Notes: a model not told the origin generated them from the sequence alone. Numbered from the stretch's first letter, positions 1 through 9,354 are shown. The stretch is 18,776 nucleotides of DNA from Lactifluus volemus (GCA_022376515.1 WTXI01000528.1:1-18776), one strand, 5' to 3'. Translations and numbers: made by a program.

Positions 1-375
1 TCGCCTCTTTCCTTGTTAGTGGGGACATGCGTTGCGTTGGTGTATTGACCCTGTCTGTCTCCCAGCCATGTCTTAGCATCTCTTCGATCACGCGTATTCA
101 CGATTCTCATACACGTTCTTGGCAGGTTTGGTATACTGACTTAATCTAGATAAGGGACATTTATAGAGCCTAGGGTGAGATAAGTTCAGGTAAAGAATAA
201 GCTAAGCAGTGTCTCGAAGACTAAGCTCCATAAAGTGCTAATAATGGCGAGCTTAACCATGGTCTAAGTACATTAAGCGTGGGACTCTTATCAGCTTAGA
301 TTACTTATCTCGTCCTTAATGAAGCCCTTAAAGGGCTTATCTTTTGTAGTTGCGCTTATAAGTTCCTTAAAGTCA

Positions 376-840
376 TAGGAAGTACCTGATTTGCAGCTTA
401 AAGTGTACTTAAATGCCTAGGAAGTACCTGATTTAGAGCTTAAAGCGTACTTAAATGCCTAGGAAGTACCTGATTTGCAGCTTAAAGTGTACTTAAATGC
501 ATAGGAAGCACCTGATTTGCAGCTTAAAGCGTACTTAAATGCATAGGAAGTACCTGTTTTGGAGCTTAAAGTGTGCTTACACTCGAAAAAGCTGAGCTTA
601 TAGGACATTGTCAACTTAAACGCTCTTAAAAGCATAGGAAGTACCTGTTTTTGAGCTTAAAGTGTGGTTATCATTACTTATAAGCTCTTAAAAGCATAGG
701 AAGTGCCTATGTTGGAGCTTAAAGTGCGCTTAAATGAATAGGAAGTGCCTGCATTGGAGATTAAAGTGTGCTTATAGGACTTTATCATTACTTAAACCCT
801 CTTAAAAGCATTGGAAATAGTGCTTAAAGTGTGCTTAAAC
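376..840. repeat. 42-bp minisatellite with CTTAAA cores
   Basis: Four near-perfect 42-bp units start at 376, 418, 460 and 502, each beginning TAGGAAG(T/C)ACCTG and ending CTTAAATGC. From 544 the array becomes irregular: units of variable length keep the TAGGAAGTGCCTG and GAGCTTAAAGTG cores but carry inserted spacers up to about 840. The unit contains CTTAA words like those filling both ends of the TIR family, so the array may be an amplified subterminal region. This last point is inference. Confidence 0.85.
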
Positions 841-1025
841 TTGATAAAAGCTGAATTTATGGAGTCCTTATAACTACTTAAATTTACTTAAAAATGACGT
901 TTTTTTAAGTAAATTTTAAGTAAAAATAAGCAAATTCCTGAAGGCCGACTTGTCTTAAAAGAGCTTAAAGTACTTAAAGTACTTAGAGTACTTAAAAAAA
1001 AATTTTAAGTACGTTTAAGTAAAAA

Positions 1026-1051
1026 TAAGCTGCTCGGACATTTTGCTGATG
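1026..1051 (-). repeat. Terminal inverted repeat of the TIR family
   Basis: This 26-bp terminus matches the inverted repeat at 14176-14201 with a single C/T difference and 17080-17105 with one further difference. The base after it (1052) resumes transposase coding sequence, which fixes the element boundary. The ATG at 1049-1051 that appears to start the transposase frame actually belongs to this terminus. Confidence 0.85.
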
Positions 1052-1753
1052 CATGTCCACGAATCTCAGCTTATTCTTGACGGAACATTTGGTGTCTGTT
1101 CTTCAAGACTGTTACTCTGGATTGTGATGGGTGTAGATCCCCAACGAAAAGGCATACCTGTTGCATTGTTCCTATTTTCCGCACCTTCAGGGACCCTTGC
1201 AACACATGCCGGATATGACATAGCGGTTCTTACCCACATACTGAGTACCTGGAAGAACTGGTTGTCTTCTCGTAAATCAGCCGATAACCGAATATTCGCC
1301 CCACGTGTCGCCATTACCGATACCGACACCAAAGAGCGAGGCGCATTGATAGCTACCTGGCCTTCCATCATTCTCTTACTCTGCAGATTCCACGTGCGAC
1401 AGTGCTGGACTAGCAGGCGCCAGACTACTCTAACGAAGCGAGGCAGTCACCTGCAGTTTCAGGTCCTTGAGCGCATTCAGAATCTAGAGTTATCGTAAGT
1501 CACTCATATACTTACTGAGACGCAGACACTTACCATACCCACAAGATTGCTCGCCGGCACCAGCTATCAAGGTGCATTAGTCCTCATTGACACTGAAAGA
1601 AGGTACCTGGAAAGTCTCATTAACGATGAGGCTAGTAAGCAATGTGTCAAGGGGGGTATTGCATTCATTACATACCTGTCAAACTTCTGGATGCAAGAAG
1701 ATCTATGGCGATTCTGGTCTGGCTACGGACGGAACCAGGCTGCATCACGACTG

Positions 1754-2688
1754 TGTTACGGTTATGCGGGCCACCTGGCCCATTTCTTACTGTTTTCCGT
1801 CTGATTTTCGACTTGTGTTGTGACCTAGGATCCCTTTCCTTGGCCAGCCCCTTCTGTTCCGCTTCTAGGGGCTGTGCGTCGCCGTTTTGGACGTGTATTT
1901 GACTCAGGGATCATGACTCAAATCTTGAGTCAGCGTTCTTGACTCAGATCTTGAGTCAGACGCACTGAGTCAGTTCTTGAGTCATCAGAACTGACTCAGG
2001 TCCTTAGTCAATAGTCTTGACTTCGCTACTGTACTGTGACCTTTGTAGGATAGTTGGCTGGCCCTCTGTACGCATAAATAGGGCCCTGTAGACGAGCTAA
2101 AGCCCCAGCTTCAGCTTCATCTAGAATCGCAGTTCATTGTCTCCTGCTCACACTCGCATTGCATCTTCTCCTCTCTTCTTGTGAATCCCCTCTTCGTACC
2201 TTGATCCAGGTACTTCGCGCCACGATCAGACATCTGTGAATTTGTTCCATTTCCTTGAAACAAGTCCCCAGACGCCTGAACCATAATACGAACGCGCTGT
2301 GAGAAGTAGTCCCCACTTCTCACCCCGCGTCTGCCCTCAAACCTTAGTTCAACCTCTCACGAGTGTCCTTGGAAGGCGAGCATCCCTTGTATTCCAATTA
2401 CACTCGCGCCCGTGTTGCGGTTGAACCCACACATCATCATTAACCCATCTGCCACCGTCTATCCTCTTTGGGAACGGTAACTCCGACCATCGCGTGCGCC
2501 GGCCCGCTAGTCCGTCTCGCGCGATACAGACACCCAGAGTTCGCACAGTCAAGTCTACTCCACATAGGACCTTGCCTGCGCATGCTAGAATCGACTATTT
2601 GGTGTTGCTAGTCTTGTCCGACTCGCCACAGCAAATAGCCAACCAGAACGAAGCTCACTTCGAGCCACAGTCCCTGCGAACCGTGACA
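1754..2688 (+). mobile_element. Solo LTR (family A), 935 bp
   Basis: The sequence begins TGTTACGG and ends CCGTGACA, a near-perfect terminal inverted repeat, and is flanked by the 5-bp direct repeat GACTG (1749-1753 and 2689-2693). This is the expected signature of an LTR left by recombination between the two LTRs of a full element. Orientation is inferred from a TATA-like CATAAATA (2073-2080) downstream of an array of TGACTCA/TGAGTCA sites. No primer-binding site or coding region is present. It sits between two in-frame codons of the MULE transposase, so it is younger than that gene. Superfamily is unknown; a 5-bp duplication fits either Gypsy or Copia. Confidence 0.9.
1900..1998. promoter_or_regulatory. 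Array of eight AP-1/Gcn4-type sites in LTR
   Basis: Eight exact TGASTCA heptamers start at 1900, 1914, 1926, 1940, 1952, 1966, 1978 and 1992. Spacing alternates 14 and 12 bp, giving a 26-bp period. TGACTCA/TGAGTCA is the established target of fungal Gcn4/AP-1-class bZIP factors. The array ends about 75 bp upstream of a TATA-like CATAAATA, where an upstream activating region would be expected. Function is inferred from sequence alone. Confidence 0.7.
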
Positions 2689-3520
2689 GACTGGGTATCC
2701 CTATCAAAGGGGTGCTCCTGACAACAAACCACCTTAAGGCTTTTAACAGGGTGATCAAGAAAAAACACATATCTTACTGGCAGCATTCGGGTTACCGTCT
2801 TCGATTTGACGTGCTCATCTTCCATATCGTTCGACACATCCTACCTTTCGTATTTGCCCAGGTCCGTCAACGAGACCAGGAATCTGCATGGCGAGTGACC
2901 TGATTTGCTGCCGCTGCTGGAGGGGGGATGTTACTACCGAGGAAACACGCATCTGGGGTTGGACTCATCCAAGCGTCAGAGCCATTGGCATGGTATGAAG
3001 AAGATACTCGCCGGGAAGCAATGGCCGTAGGAATCCTTCAAGAGCAACGTCTTCTGCTAATTGCTAGTGGACACCCATCTGAACTCTGGGCAACCTGTGC
3101 GACATCGTTATTGAATCCTAATTTTCAATTTCATGAGCGATACTGGCTCACATACAATTTAAAGGGCACGGGTACATGTACCTGTCTTGACTGGCTGCAG
3201 CGTGGAGGGGCATGCAAGCACCTGCGTGCTTTCCGATTACATATACTGCATCAGGTCCACATAGGGCAGCTGTCCAGCGTTGGCGATTTCCCTCTGTCAT
3301 TGCTCGAGGCACAGGGTAAGCGTGCCGCCCTCGAACAGGAGATAAATCCACCTACCGTCCCCATATTACTGCACATATATCCTAATGGCTACACAAAACC
3401 GATACTGCCACCTACAATGGTACCATCAGCTTTCCCCGAAATTCCACCCGTTAAGGAAATGACCCACGTACCAACCCTTATTGATATGGAACTCGACAAT
3501 GCGGTCCATATGGGATTGAA

Positions 3521-4118
3521 TGTTAAGGTTCCAAGTGGGACCTTTGTACAAAGTGTACGATCGTTCGTGAAGTCAAGAGTGAGACTTGCAAGATGTGCAA
3601 GTCAAGACCAAAGGTTCGATAAGAGGAGACTTAGTAAACGACTAAGTCAAGAGCGTTTCAGAAGTCAAGGGCTTTGGGCTTAGACCAAAGTGTCAAGAAG
3701 TCGAAGAGCGTGATGTCAAGAGGGTTCTCTCAGGTCTGATGCTTCTAGGCAAGCAAGGTTCTAATAGATAGAAGACTTGGATTGCGAAACAAAACTGAGA
3801 CTTAAGGTCTCTAGGGCAGAAAGTACAGGGTTTATATAGAGAAGGAATGCGGCTATGTACACAGCTGTAGGGGCTGTGACCTTCATACAGCTTTCAGGGT
3901 TTGAAACATGTTTCAGGAATCAGCGAGTCATCCTGTGCATGTGGCTGTTGCTTGAGGCTGTACGGTGCTGTGTAAAGCTGTATCATGAGAAAAATAAGTA
4001 AGCGATCTGAAACAAAGCGATCGGCAGTCCATTCGCATAAGCAAAGGAGTCAGCAGAAATGAGTCAGCAGTCCGAAAATGTATAGTATGAGTCAGCAAAC
4101 ACGTGTTAGTCCATAACA
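3521..4118 (-). mobile_element. Solo LTR (family B), 598 bp, minus orientation
   Basis: On the plus strand it begins TGTTAAGG and ends CCATAACA, and is flanked by TTGAA (3516-3520 and 4119-4123). Read on the minus strand it matches the two LTRs at 7347-8567 over essentially its whole length, including the TATATAAACCCTG promoter-like box, the CACGTG near its start and the TGAAACATGTTTCA palindrome (here 3902-3915). It splits an in-frame Asn codon of the MULE transposase. No internal element sequence accompanies it. Confidence 0.92.
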
Positions 4119-4756
4119 TTGAATAGCGATGACGAGGGTAGTGATTCCGGAGATAGTTTGGATCAGCTGGTATGATCAACCTAATTTGGCCACGTCTATC
4201 ACTGATCTAAAGATGGGTTAGTATGGAAGTAATTCCCGTGCCATTTCTGTCCAGCTAGATCAGCGCATCGACTTCGACATCAACATGATCTTACCCAAAT
4301 TATTTGACCTATGGGGAAACCTCTGTGATTCAACAACCTTCCGTCATACCGACAAGATCGAAGACCTCCAAACTGCCTTATGCGGCATACAAGAGGAGAT
4401 CAACTCCAAATCACAAAAAAGCTCCGAAGATCTGAAGACTCACCATAGCGTGCCTTCTGGTTCCTCGACTTCCAAAAAGCGTAAACTTGACCACCTCAGT
4501 ACCCCACCAACTATGACGAGGCCACTTCCTCCCTCTCCAGAGGAGAGGCAGATACGGCAACCATCTCGCAAGATATTTTGAGGCTACCTGTGGGCAACGG
4601 CTTGTGAGGGCAGGGGTAGAGAAGGGCGACGACGACGGACTTAATTAGTACAATATCACATTAAATACATGGAATATCAATTTCTAACTATATGGTCCAG
4701 CTATGAAGGTTTTAATATCTACCTGTCTGAAAAATGTACGTTACGCGATTGGTCCG

Positions 4757-6149
4757 TTAGGAGGTGGGGGGGGATTTTTCCAGCAGTCGCTGGACAATCT
4801 CTTGAATTGTGTCAGTGTTAAGCGGACGGTGCAGAGTGAAACTGTAGCCACGACGATGAGTTGCACCTTCAGATGTGACAGAGGTCTTGAGCTGACCCCA
4901 CCTCTGCTGAAGTTTATGAATAGTCCAGAAGTCCCATTTCTCGTCCGGAAGGGAATACCATTCAATGTCCTCTTCCCTGTCAAGATCTAACGACGCGATT
5001 CTGCAAAATAACTAAGTTTGAATAGAAAGGAGTTGCCCTAGCACTTACTTGTGGACCAGAATGAAGGTGTCAGCAACACTCCAGCGACGCGATTTGCCGT
5101 CATTGAGCATTGCTGGCACCATATAATCGTACCTGTGAATATAAAATAGAAAATATACCATGATATTGGGTTGGCGCATACCATTTGTTGCGGCACTGGG
5201 TGGCTGTCCGCTTCTGATCCATCAACCTCGCTACCTTGGTCCAGGGAATACATGGTGGCGGGGATGACAAGCTCACCCATCCCAGGCTTTTGACGATCTC
5301 TGTAAGACGTGATTCCTCCTCGGCGGTCCATTTACCTGCACCTCATAAGCCCCGTTTCACAAGCTAAGCAAAAAATATTTACCTTTTCTTCGCGTGTCCT
5401 TGTGTTCGATGCATTTCTGGAACCGGTTTAGACATTCCTTTTTGGGTCGTTCCAGGGCTTCCGAGACCCTGTCCTAGTCCCGCCCGTACATTTCCACCAC
5501 CCTAGGAGTGGCGTACAAGTCAATAGTACAACCCATACACATGTAGATCACTTACTGCGCCAGTGTTGCATCATCCTCGATTGACCATTTCCCCCCACTT
5601 TTCAGGGGCTGGTAGATGCGTCGTACATAGCCAAAAACAGACCCAACGCGCCTTTGAGGAAGAGCGTGCGCTAAACCGGATCAGCGGATCAGCGAACAGA
5701 TAAGGCTTGAGATAAGGTCAGTGCACGACTTACTGATATGGGCCCAAAAGCCTAATTGCCTATTGGCCCCGAACAAGAGATCACCTTCAGACATATTATG
5801 TCGCTGTTGAGGGTAAATATAATGCCATATAAGCAGAACGCGTCACTTACCTCCATGTATTCGCTGATCACATTGCGTATGCATTCCATTTCCGACTCCG
5901 TGTACTTACCCTCGCGACAGAGAATGCCTGATTCTCATTTAAGCCATGCGACCGGGTGCAAAGGAGACAAACGGTACCTTTGCTCTGAAATTCTTCTGCC
6001 ATCCACCACTTTGTAGCGAGCTGTTCCTTATGCTCTTCAGAGCTCGGTGACGGGTCAGCAACATTTCGGGGACTCGGGTGGGCTACCGTGAACGTAGCAG
6101 GGCGAACAATGTCCGGATGTGGAAGCGGTTGCAGTTGGGACTGTGGCAT
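4757..6149 (-). CDS. REB1-like Myb/SANT DNA-binding protein, one in-frame TAG
   Basis: Eight exons on the minus strand give a continuous frame of about 344 codons: 6149-5978, 5927-5851, 5803-5734, 5670-5556, 5501-5383, 5335-5182, 5132-5049 and 5000-4757. Introns are 47-63 bp with GT(A/G)AG-like donors and AG acceptors. The product has consecutive Myb/SANT-like repeats: GKWSIEDDATLAQVVEMYGR, then DRVSEALERPKKECLNRF, then GKWTAEEESRLTEIVKSLG and IPWTKVARLMDQKRTATQC. This order resembles fungal REB1 / vertebrate TTF1-type factors that bind DNA at rDNA terminators and promoters; that assignment is inferred from the family and not proven. The codon at 5476-5474 is TAG where the repeat calls for the helix Trp of GRDW; everything downstream stays in frame. 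It may be a recently dead gene, a nonsense allele or a sequencing error. The start at 6149 is the first Met of the exon; the N-terminus is short (Pro/Ser-rich, no clear domain). It is tail-to-tail with the MULE gene. Confidence 0.8.
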
Positions 6150-6260
6150 CGTTTAGAATGTTTTTTGGTTTCCTTTCTTACGGTTTTGTTGATTATAATA
6201 ATTAAAATATTAACTATCAGACCTACGATTGTACGCTAAAGACTATGTGCTACGAAGGTA

Positions 6261-6546
6261 TGAGGGAGGAAGATGGTGGGGAGAGAAAGAGAGAACGGTT
6301 CGCTTGAGTTAATGAATAAATACGCGCCTACTGTGGCCCCGTACAATTTGGCGCACGTGTCAACCGCTGGCGGACCGGTCGGTGAAAACGTTCTGGATTC
6401 CAAAATTCCCATCTCCCGGGCTGGGACCGGTCCGCCAGTAGTCGACACATGCGCCGAATTGTACGGGGCCACAGTAGGCGCATATTTATTCATCAACTCA
6501 GGCGCGTCGTTTTCTCTTTTCGCCCCACCATCTTCCTCCTCCCTCA
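6261..6546. mobile_element. Foldback/MITE-like long palindrome
   Basis: The left arm (6261-6380) and right arm (about 6425-6546) are imperfect reverse complements over roughly 120 bp, separated by a spacer of about 44 bp (6381-6424). Both arms carry GAGGGAGGA at the outer edge, CCTACTGTGGCCCCGTACAA in the middle and GGCGGACCGGTC at the inner edge. The structure would form a large hairpin. This explains why similar open frames appear on both strands here; neither looks like a gene. No clear target-site duplication was found, so the exact outer limits and superfamily are uncertain. Confidence 0.85.
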
Positions 6547-7029
6547 CTCATCACGTCTGCCCATATTAGACTTAGAATAAGATTAGAATTGGATCTGCGT
6601 AGAATAGAGTTTATTTATTTCTATATAATAGACCAAAAAAATACACTTCGTAAGATCTGAAAGGTAGGGAAATAGATGAAACAAATGCGTGGCCCCTTGT
6701 CGACAATGGCGGGAGGGACTGGCGTTGGACGCTTTAGCATCGCTTCGAGGAGTACACACCTAATTGAAGGCGTGGCGAACCCACAGGGCTGTCTGGTACG
6801 TAAATTTCGGTGCGCTTTCTTATCGCCGTTGGCGCAAGTGGAGCTGATCCCGCACCTGGTATCGCCTTTTCGATACTTTCGGTGGAGCATGGGTGCGTGG
6901 AGCAGCCGAGGTGAGTCCACACGTTCTCGGGTATGAAACATGCATTTGATGTGGTAAAAGCTCAAAGTGCTTATATCAAAGACTTTACACCCAGCCTCCA
7001 ACGCACTTTTCTCTCAACGTCCTTCACCC
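6547..7029. other. Region with no recognised gene
   Basis: The stretch starts with AT-rich sequence (about 6560-6660), followed by moderate-GC sequence. A 126-codon open frame on the minus strand (7001-6621) and an 86-codon one on the plus strand (6676-6936) overlap here, but neither contains a motif I recognise and the two shadow each other. The region may include the 5' flank of the Spt5-like pseudogene. Confidence 0.5.
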
Positions 7030-7596
7030 ATGACAGATATCTCGGTGCATGAGTTCCAGACAGTATGGACCGTGCTAAGGACCGTGCTAAAACTTTGCTT
7101 TGTTTAGCTCTACGATTTACTTGATCTTGAAGCGATTGTAGCCGATGAAGACGAAGAAGATGTGGAATATGAGGAGGAACTAGGAAAGTAAATTTTGATA
7201 CAGTTTGTACAACAATTAATTATTCTACTAGACGATTTCTTGGCCGACGATCTGGACAAAAGTGTCGCAGATCCGAGCGAATGTCATGGGTTCCTACCAG
7301 ACGATCGCGTTTCGGCTACAAAGGCCCGGGAACTGGAAGCACGGGTTGTTATGGACTGACACGTGTTTTTTCTGACTCGTACTATACATTTTCGGACTGC
7401 TGACTCATTTCTGCTGACTTCCTTGCTTATGCGAATGGACTGCTGATCGCTTTTGTTTCAGATCGCCTACTTATTTCTCACGATACAGCTTCACACAGCA
7501 CCGTACAGCCGCAAGCAACAGCCACATGTACAGGATGACTCGCTGATTCCTGAAACATGTTTCAAACCCTGAAAGCTGTACGAAGGTCACAGCCCC

Positions 7597-8204
7597 TGTT
7601 ATGGACTGACACGTGTTTGCTGACTCATACTATACATTTTTCGGACTGATGACTCATTTCTGTTGACTCCCTTGCTTATGCGAATGGACTGCCGATCGCT
7701 TTGTTTCAGATCGCTTACTTATTTCTCTCACGATACAGCCTCACACAGCACCGTACAGCCGCAAGCAACAGCCACATGCACAGGATGACTTGCTGATTCC
7801 TGAAACATGTTTCAAACCCTGAAAGCTGTACGAAGGTCACAGCCCCTACGGCTGTGTACGCAGCCTCGTCTTCTTATATATAAACCCTGTACTTTCTGCC
7901 CTAGAGACCTTAAGTCTCAGTTTTGTTTCGCAATCCAAGTCTTCTATCTATTAGAACCTTGCTTGCCTAGAAGCATCAGACCTGAGAGAACCCTCTTGAC
8001 ATCACGCTCTTCGACTTCTTGACACTTTTGGTCTTATCCCTAAGCCCAAAAGCCCTTGACCTCTGAAACGCTCTTGACTTAGTCGTTTACTAAGTCTCGT
8101 CTTTATCGAACCTTTGATCTTGACTTGCACGTCTTGCAAGTCTCGCTCTTGACTTCACGAACGATTGTACACTTTGTACAAAGGTCCCACTTGGAACCTT
8201 AACA
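7597..8204 (+). mobile_element. Solo LTR (family B), nested inner copy, 608 bp
   Basis: It begins TGTTATGGAC and ends CCTTAACA, flanked by GCCCC (7592-7596 and 8205-8209). The host sequence around the duplication is the ACAGCCCCTACGG of the outer LTR, so a later element of the same family inserted into an earlier LTR and then collapsed to a solo LTR. Promoter-like features are TATATATAAA at 7875-7884, CACGTG near the start, and TGACTCA at 7621-7627 and 7650-7656. Confidence 0.93.
7801..7814. promoter_or_regulatory. Abutting inverted Ste12-type motifs in family B LTR
   Basis: TGAAACATGTTTCA is a perfect palindrome made of TGAAACA and its reverse complement, directly abutting. TGAAACA is the known pheromone/filamentation response element bound by Ste12 in yeast. 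The same 14 bases are conserved in the outer LTR (7551-7564) and in the inverted LTR (3902-3915), about 60-75 bp upstream of the TATA box. Binding by the fungus's own Ste12 homologue is inference. Confidence 0.5.
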
Positions 8205-9354
8205 GCCCCTACGGCTGTGTACATAGCCACGTTCCTTCTCTATATAAACCCTGTACTTTCTGCCCTAGAGACCTTAAGTCTCAGTTTTGTTTCGCAATCC
8301 AAGTCTTCTATCTATTAGAACCTTGCTTGCCTAGAAGCATCAGACCTGAGAGAACCCTCTTTACATCACGTCTTTCGACTTCTTGACACTTTGGTCTTAT
8401 CCCTAAGCCCAAAGCCCTTGACCTCTGGAACGCTCTTGACTTAGTCGTTTACTAAGTCTCATCTTTATCGAACCTTTGATCTTGACTTGCACGTCTTGCA
8501 AAGTCTCGCTCTTGACTTCACGAACGATCGTACACTTCGTACAAAGGTCCCACTTGGAACCTTAACACGGGTGAAAGACTTTGCTAAGGACTCTGCGGAA
8601 GCAAATCGGTACGACATGGATGTTGTCCCGCAGCATTTACTCGTCCCGACGGACTCTGATCCTGGGGTATGGGCTGTCCGGGTCAAGGTAAGACATCGCA
8701 CTGTGCATAAGTATTCATTTGACAATTTCTAGCTCGGATTCGAGAGGAGCCTGGTTCTTCAAATTTTCCGCCGGTGCACAGGAGGATTAGAGCAACTGGA
8801 CGTCACCTCAGTTTTTTCCCGAGATGGGATCCCAGGCTATGTGTTCCTGGAAGGCAGTCTCCCAGCTGTGGGATGGGCCCTCAGTGGGCTGGTAACCGTC
8901 TTGGCCCATCACAGTCCACGGCTCGTCCCCATTGAGGAGCGTACTGCGTTGCTCAGTAGCCGCAACCCATTGGCCGGTTCCATCCAGGAAGGTCAATGGG
9001 TGCAGATAACCTATGGACTTTATCGCAAAGATATCGGGTTTGTATGTGAATGCCGTGACTCATCGGACTTAGACATAGTCGTCGCGCTCGTCCCTCGGAT
9101 TCCTACCAAGACCGATCTGCGTAGTGCGGGTCACATCGGTAAGAGGAAGCGGTCTTTCAGACCTCACCCGCGTACTTGGTCCGAAGCCCAAGTTGCACAT
9201 GAATGGACCGCTGCGAAAGTGCGGAACATCTCGTCTGACGCGTTCATATTCCGCAATGAAACATACGAATCCGGCTTGCTCATGAAAGGCTATTCGTCAA
9301 CCAGTCTCGTCATCGTCCGCTCACCCTCCCCTTCTACCTTCCTGATGTTTCTCT

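Larger units (their letters stand above)
1..1051 (-). mobile_element. Partial CTTAA-rich TIR element, one end inside window
   Basis: The last 26 bases (1026-1051) end in GACATTTTGCTGATG and are the reverse complement, with one mismatch, of the first 26 bases of the complete element at 14176-17105. The match continues inward: roughly 895-1020 resembles the reverse complement of about 14205-14330, including the shared GACTTGTCTTA segment and the A/T-rich TTAAG repeats. This copy is therefore inverted relative to the complete one. The interior (about 1-890) is a different sequence, dominated by CTTAAA words and a minisatellite, so family members share ends but not middles. No other end (CATCAGCAAAATG) is visible, so the element starts left of the window or is truncated. 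No coding region was recognised. The first 160 bases have a different composition and may lie outside the element. Confidence 0.7.
1052..4581 (+). pseudogene. MULE transposase with SWIM zinc finger, interrupted
   Basis: Mutator-like transposase. The RNase H-fold start is seen at LDGTFGVC (about 1076-1099); the second Asp lies in TDTDTKERGAL (about 1317-1349), followed by CRFHVRQCW (about 1381-1407). A GT-AG intron fits 1495-1545 in phase. The frame is cut by a solo LTR at 1754-2688; removing it and one copy of GACTG restores the frame into GVLLTTNHLKAFN (2709-2747). In that motif the acidic residue usual for MULE enzymes is Lys (AAG, 2736-2738). An in-frame TGA lies at 2901-2903. A SWIM finger follows: Cys codons at 3177, 3183 and 3213 and His at 3219 (CTCLDW then GGACKHLRAF). 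A second LTR (3521-4118) splits an acidic tail. A further intron (4170-4221) then joins in frame to a last exon ending at TGA 4579-4581, rich in Pro/Ser with a KKRK basic stretch. The 5' end is lost to the TIR insertion, so no true start is present. It cannot encode an active enzyme. Confidence 0.85.
7347..8567 (+). mobile_element. Solo LTR (family B), outer copy, split by a nested LTR
   Basis: It begins TGTTATGGAC and ends CCTTAACA, flanked by CGGGT (7342-7346 and 8568-8572). Excluding the nested copy at 7597-8204 and its 5-bp duplication, the two pieces (7347-7596 and 8210-8567) add up to 608 bp, the same length as the inner copy. It carries a TATATAAA box at 8241-8248 and the palindrome TGAAACATGTTTCA at 7551-7564. 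It lies inside the Spt5-like coding sequence. Confidence 0.93.
7030..9354 (+). pseudogene. Spt5-like NGN/KOW protein, broken by LTRs
   Basis: Spt5/NusG-type transcription elongation factor relative. A possible start is ATG 7030, with an intron at 7063-7107. An acidic segment (DLEAIVADEDEEDVEYEEEL) follows, then DDFLADDLDKSVADPSE after a likely intron near 7188-7231. Joining those two needs a 1-nt frame change, so the gene is degraded or my model is wrong there. A solo LTR sits at 7347-8567; the codons on both sides read in phase through the CGGGT duplication. An intron at 8688-8732 lies inside the NGN domain: DPGVWAVRVK, then LGFERSLVLQIFRRC, then IPGYVFLEGSLP (about 8657-8870). A KOW-like motif, EGQWVQITYGLYRKDIGFV, is at about 8986-9042, followed by VALVPRIP and a KRKR basic stretch. 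The 3' end is cut by the Copia LTR at 9355. Full Spt5 is far longer, with several KOWs and C-terminal repeats. Agaricomycete genomes carry many short Spt5-like genes, and this resembles them. Confidence 0.75.

Noticed and set aside
376..840. Regular spaced repeats considered as a CRISPR array
   Set aside because: Units are contiguous tandem repeats without unique spacers, and the genome is eukaryotic.
1043..1051. Apparent transposase start codon at the left of the MULE frame
   Set aside because: The bases up to 1051 belong to the inserted TIR element's terminus; the real 5' part of the gene is missing.
6236..6569. Two roughly 100-codon open frames, one on each strand, with similar proteins
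   Set aside because: They are mirror products of the palindromic foldback element, so similarity is a result of the inverted repeat and not of coding.
7807..8386. Two similar open frames (71 and 73 codons) that look like a duplicated gene
   Set aside because: They lie within the two copies of the family B LTR; their similarity is due to the LTR, and the frame has no domain.
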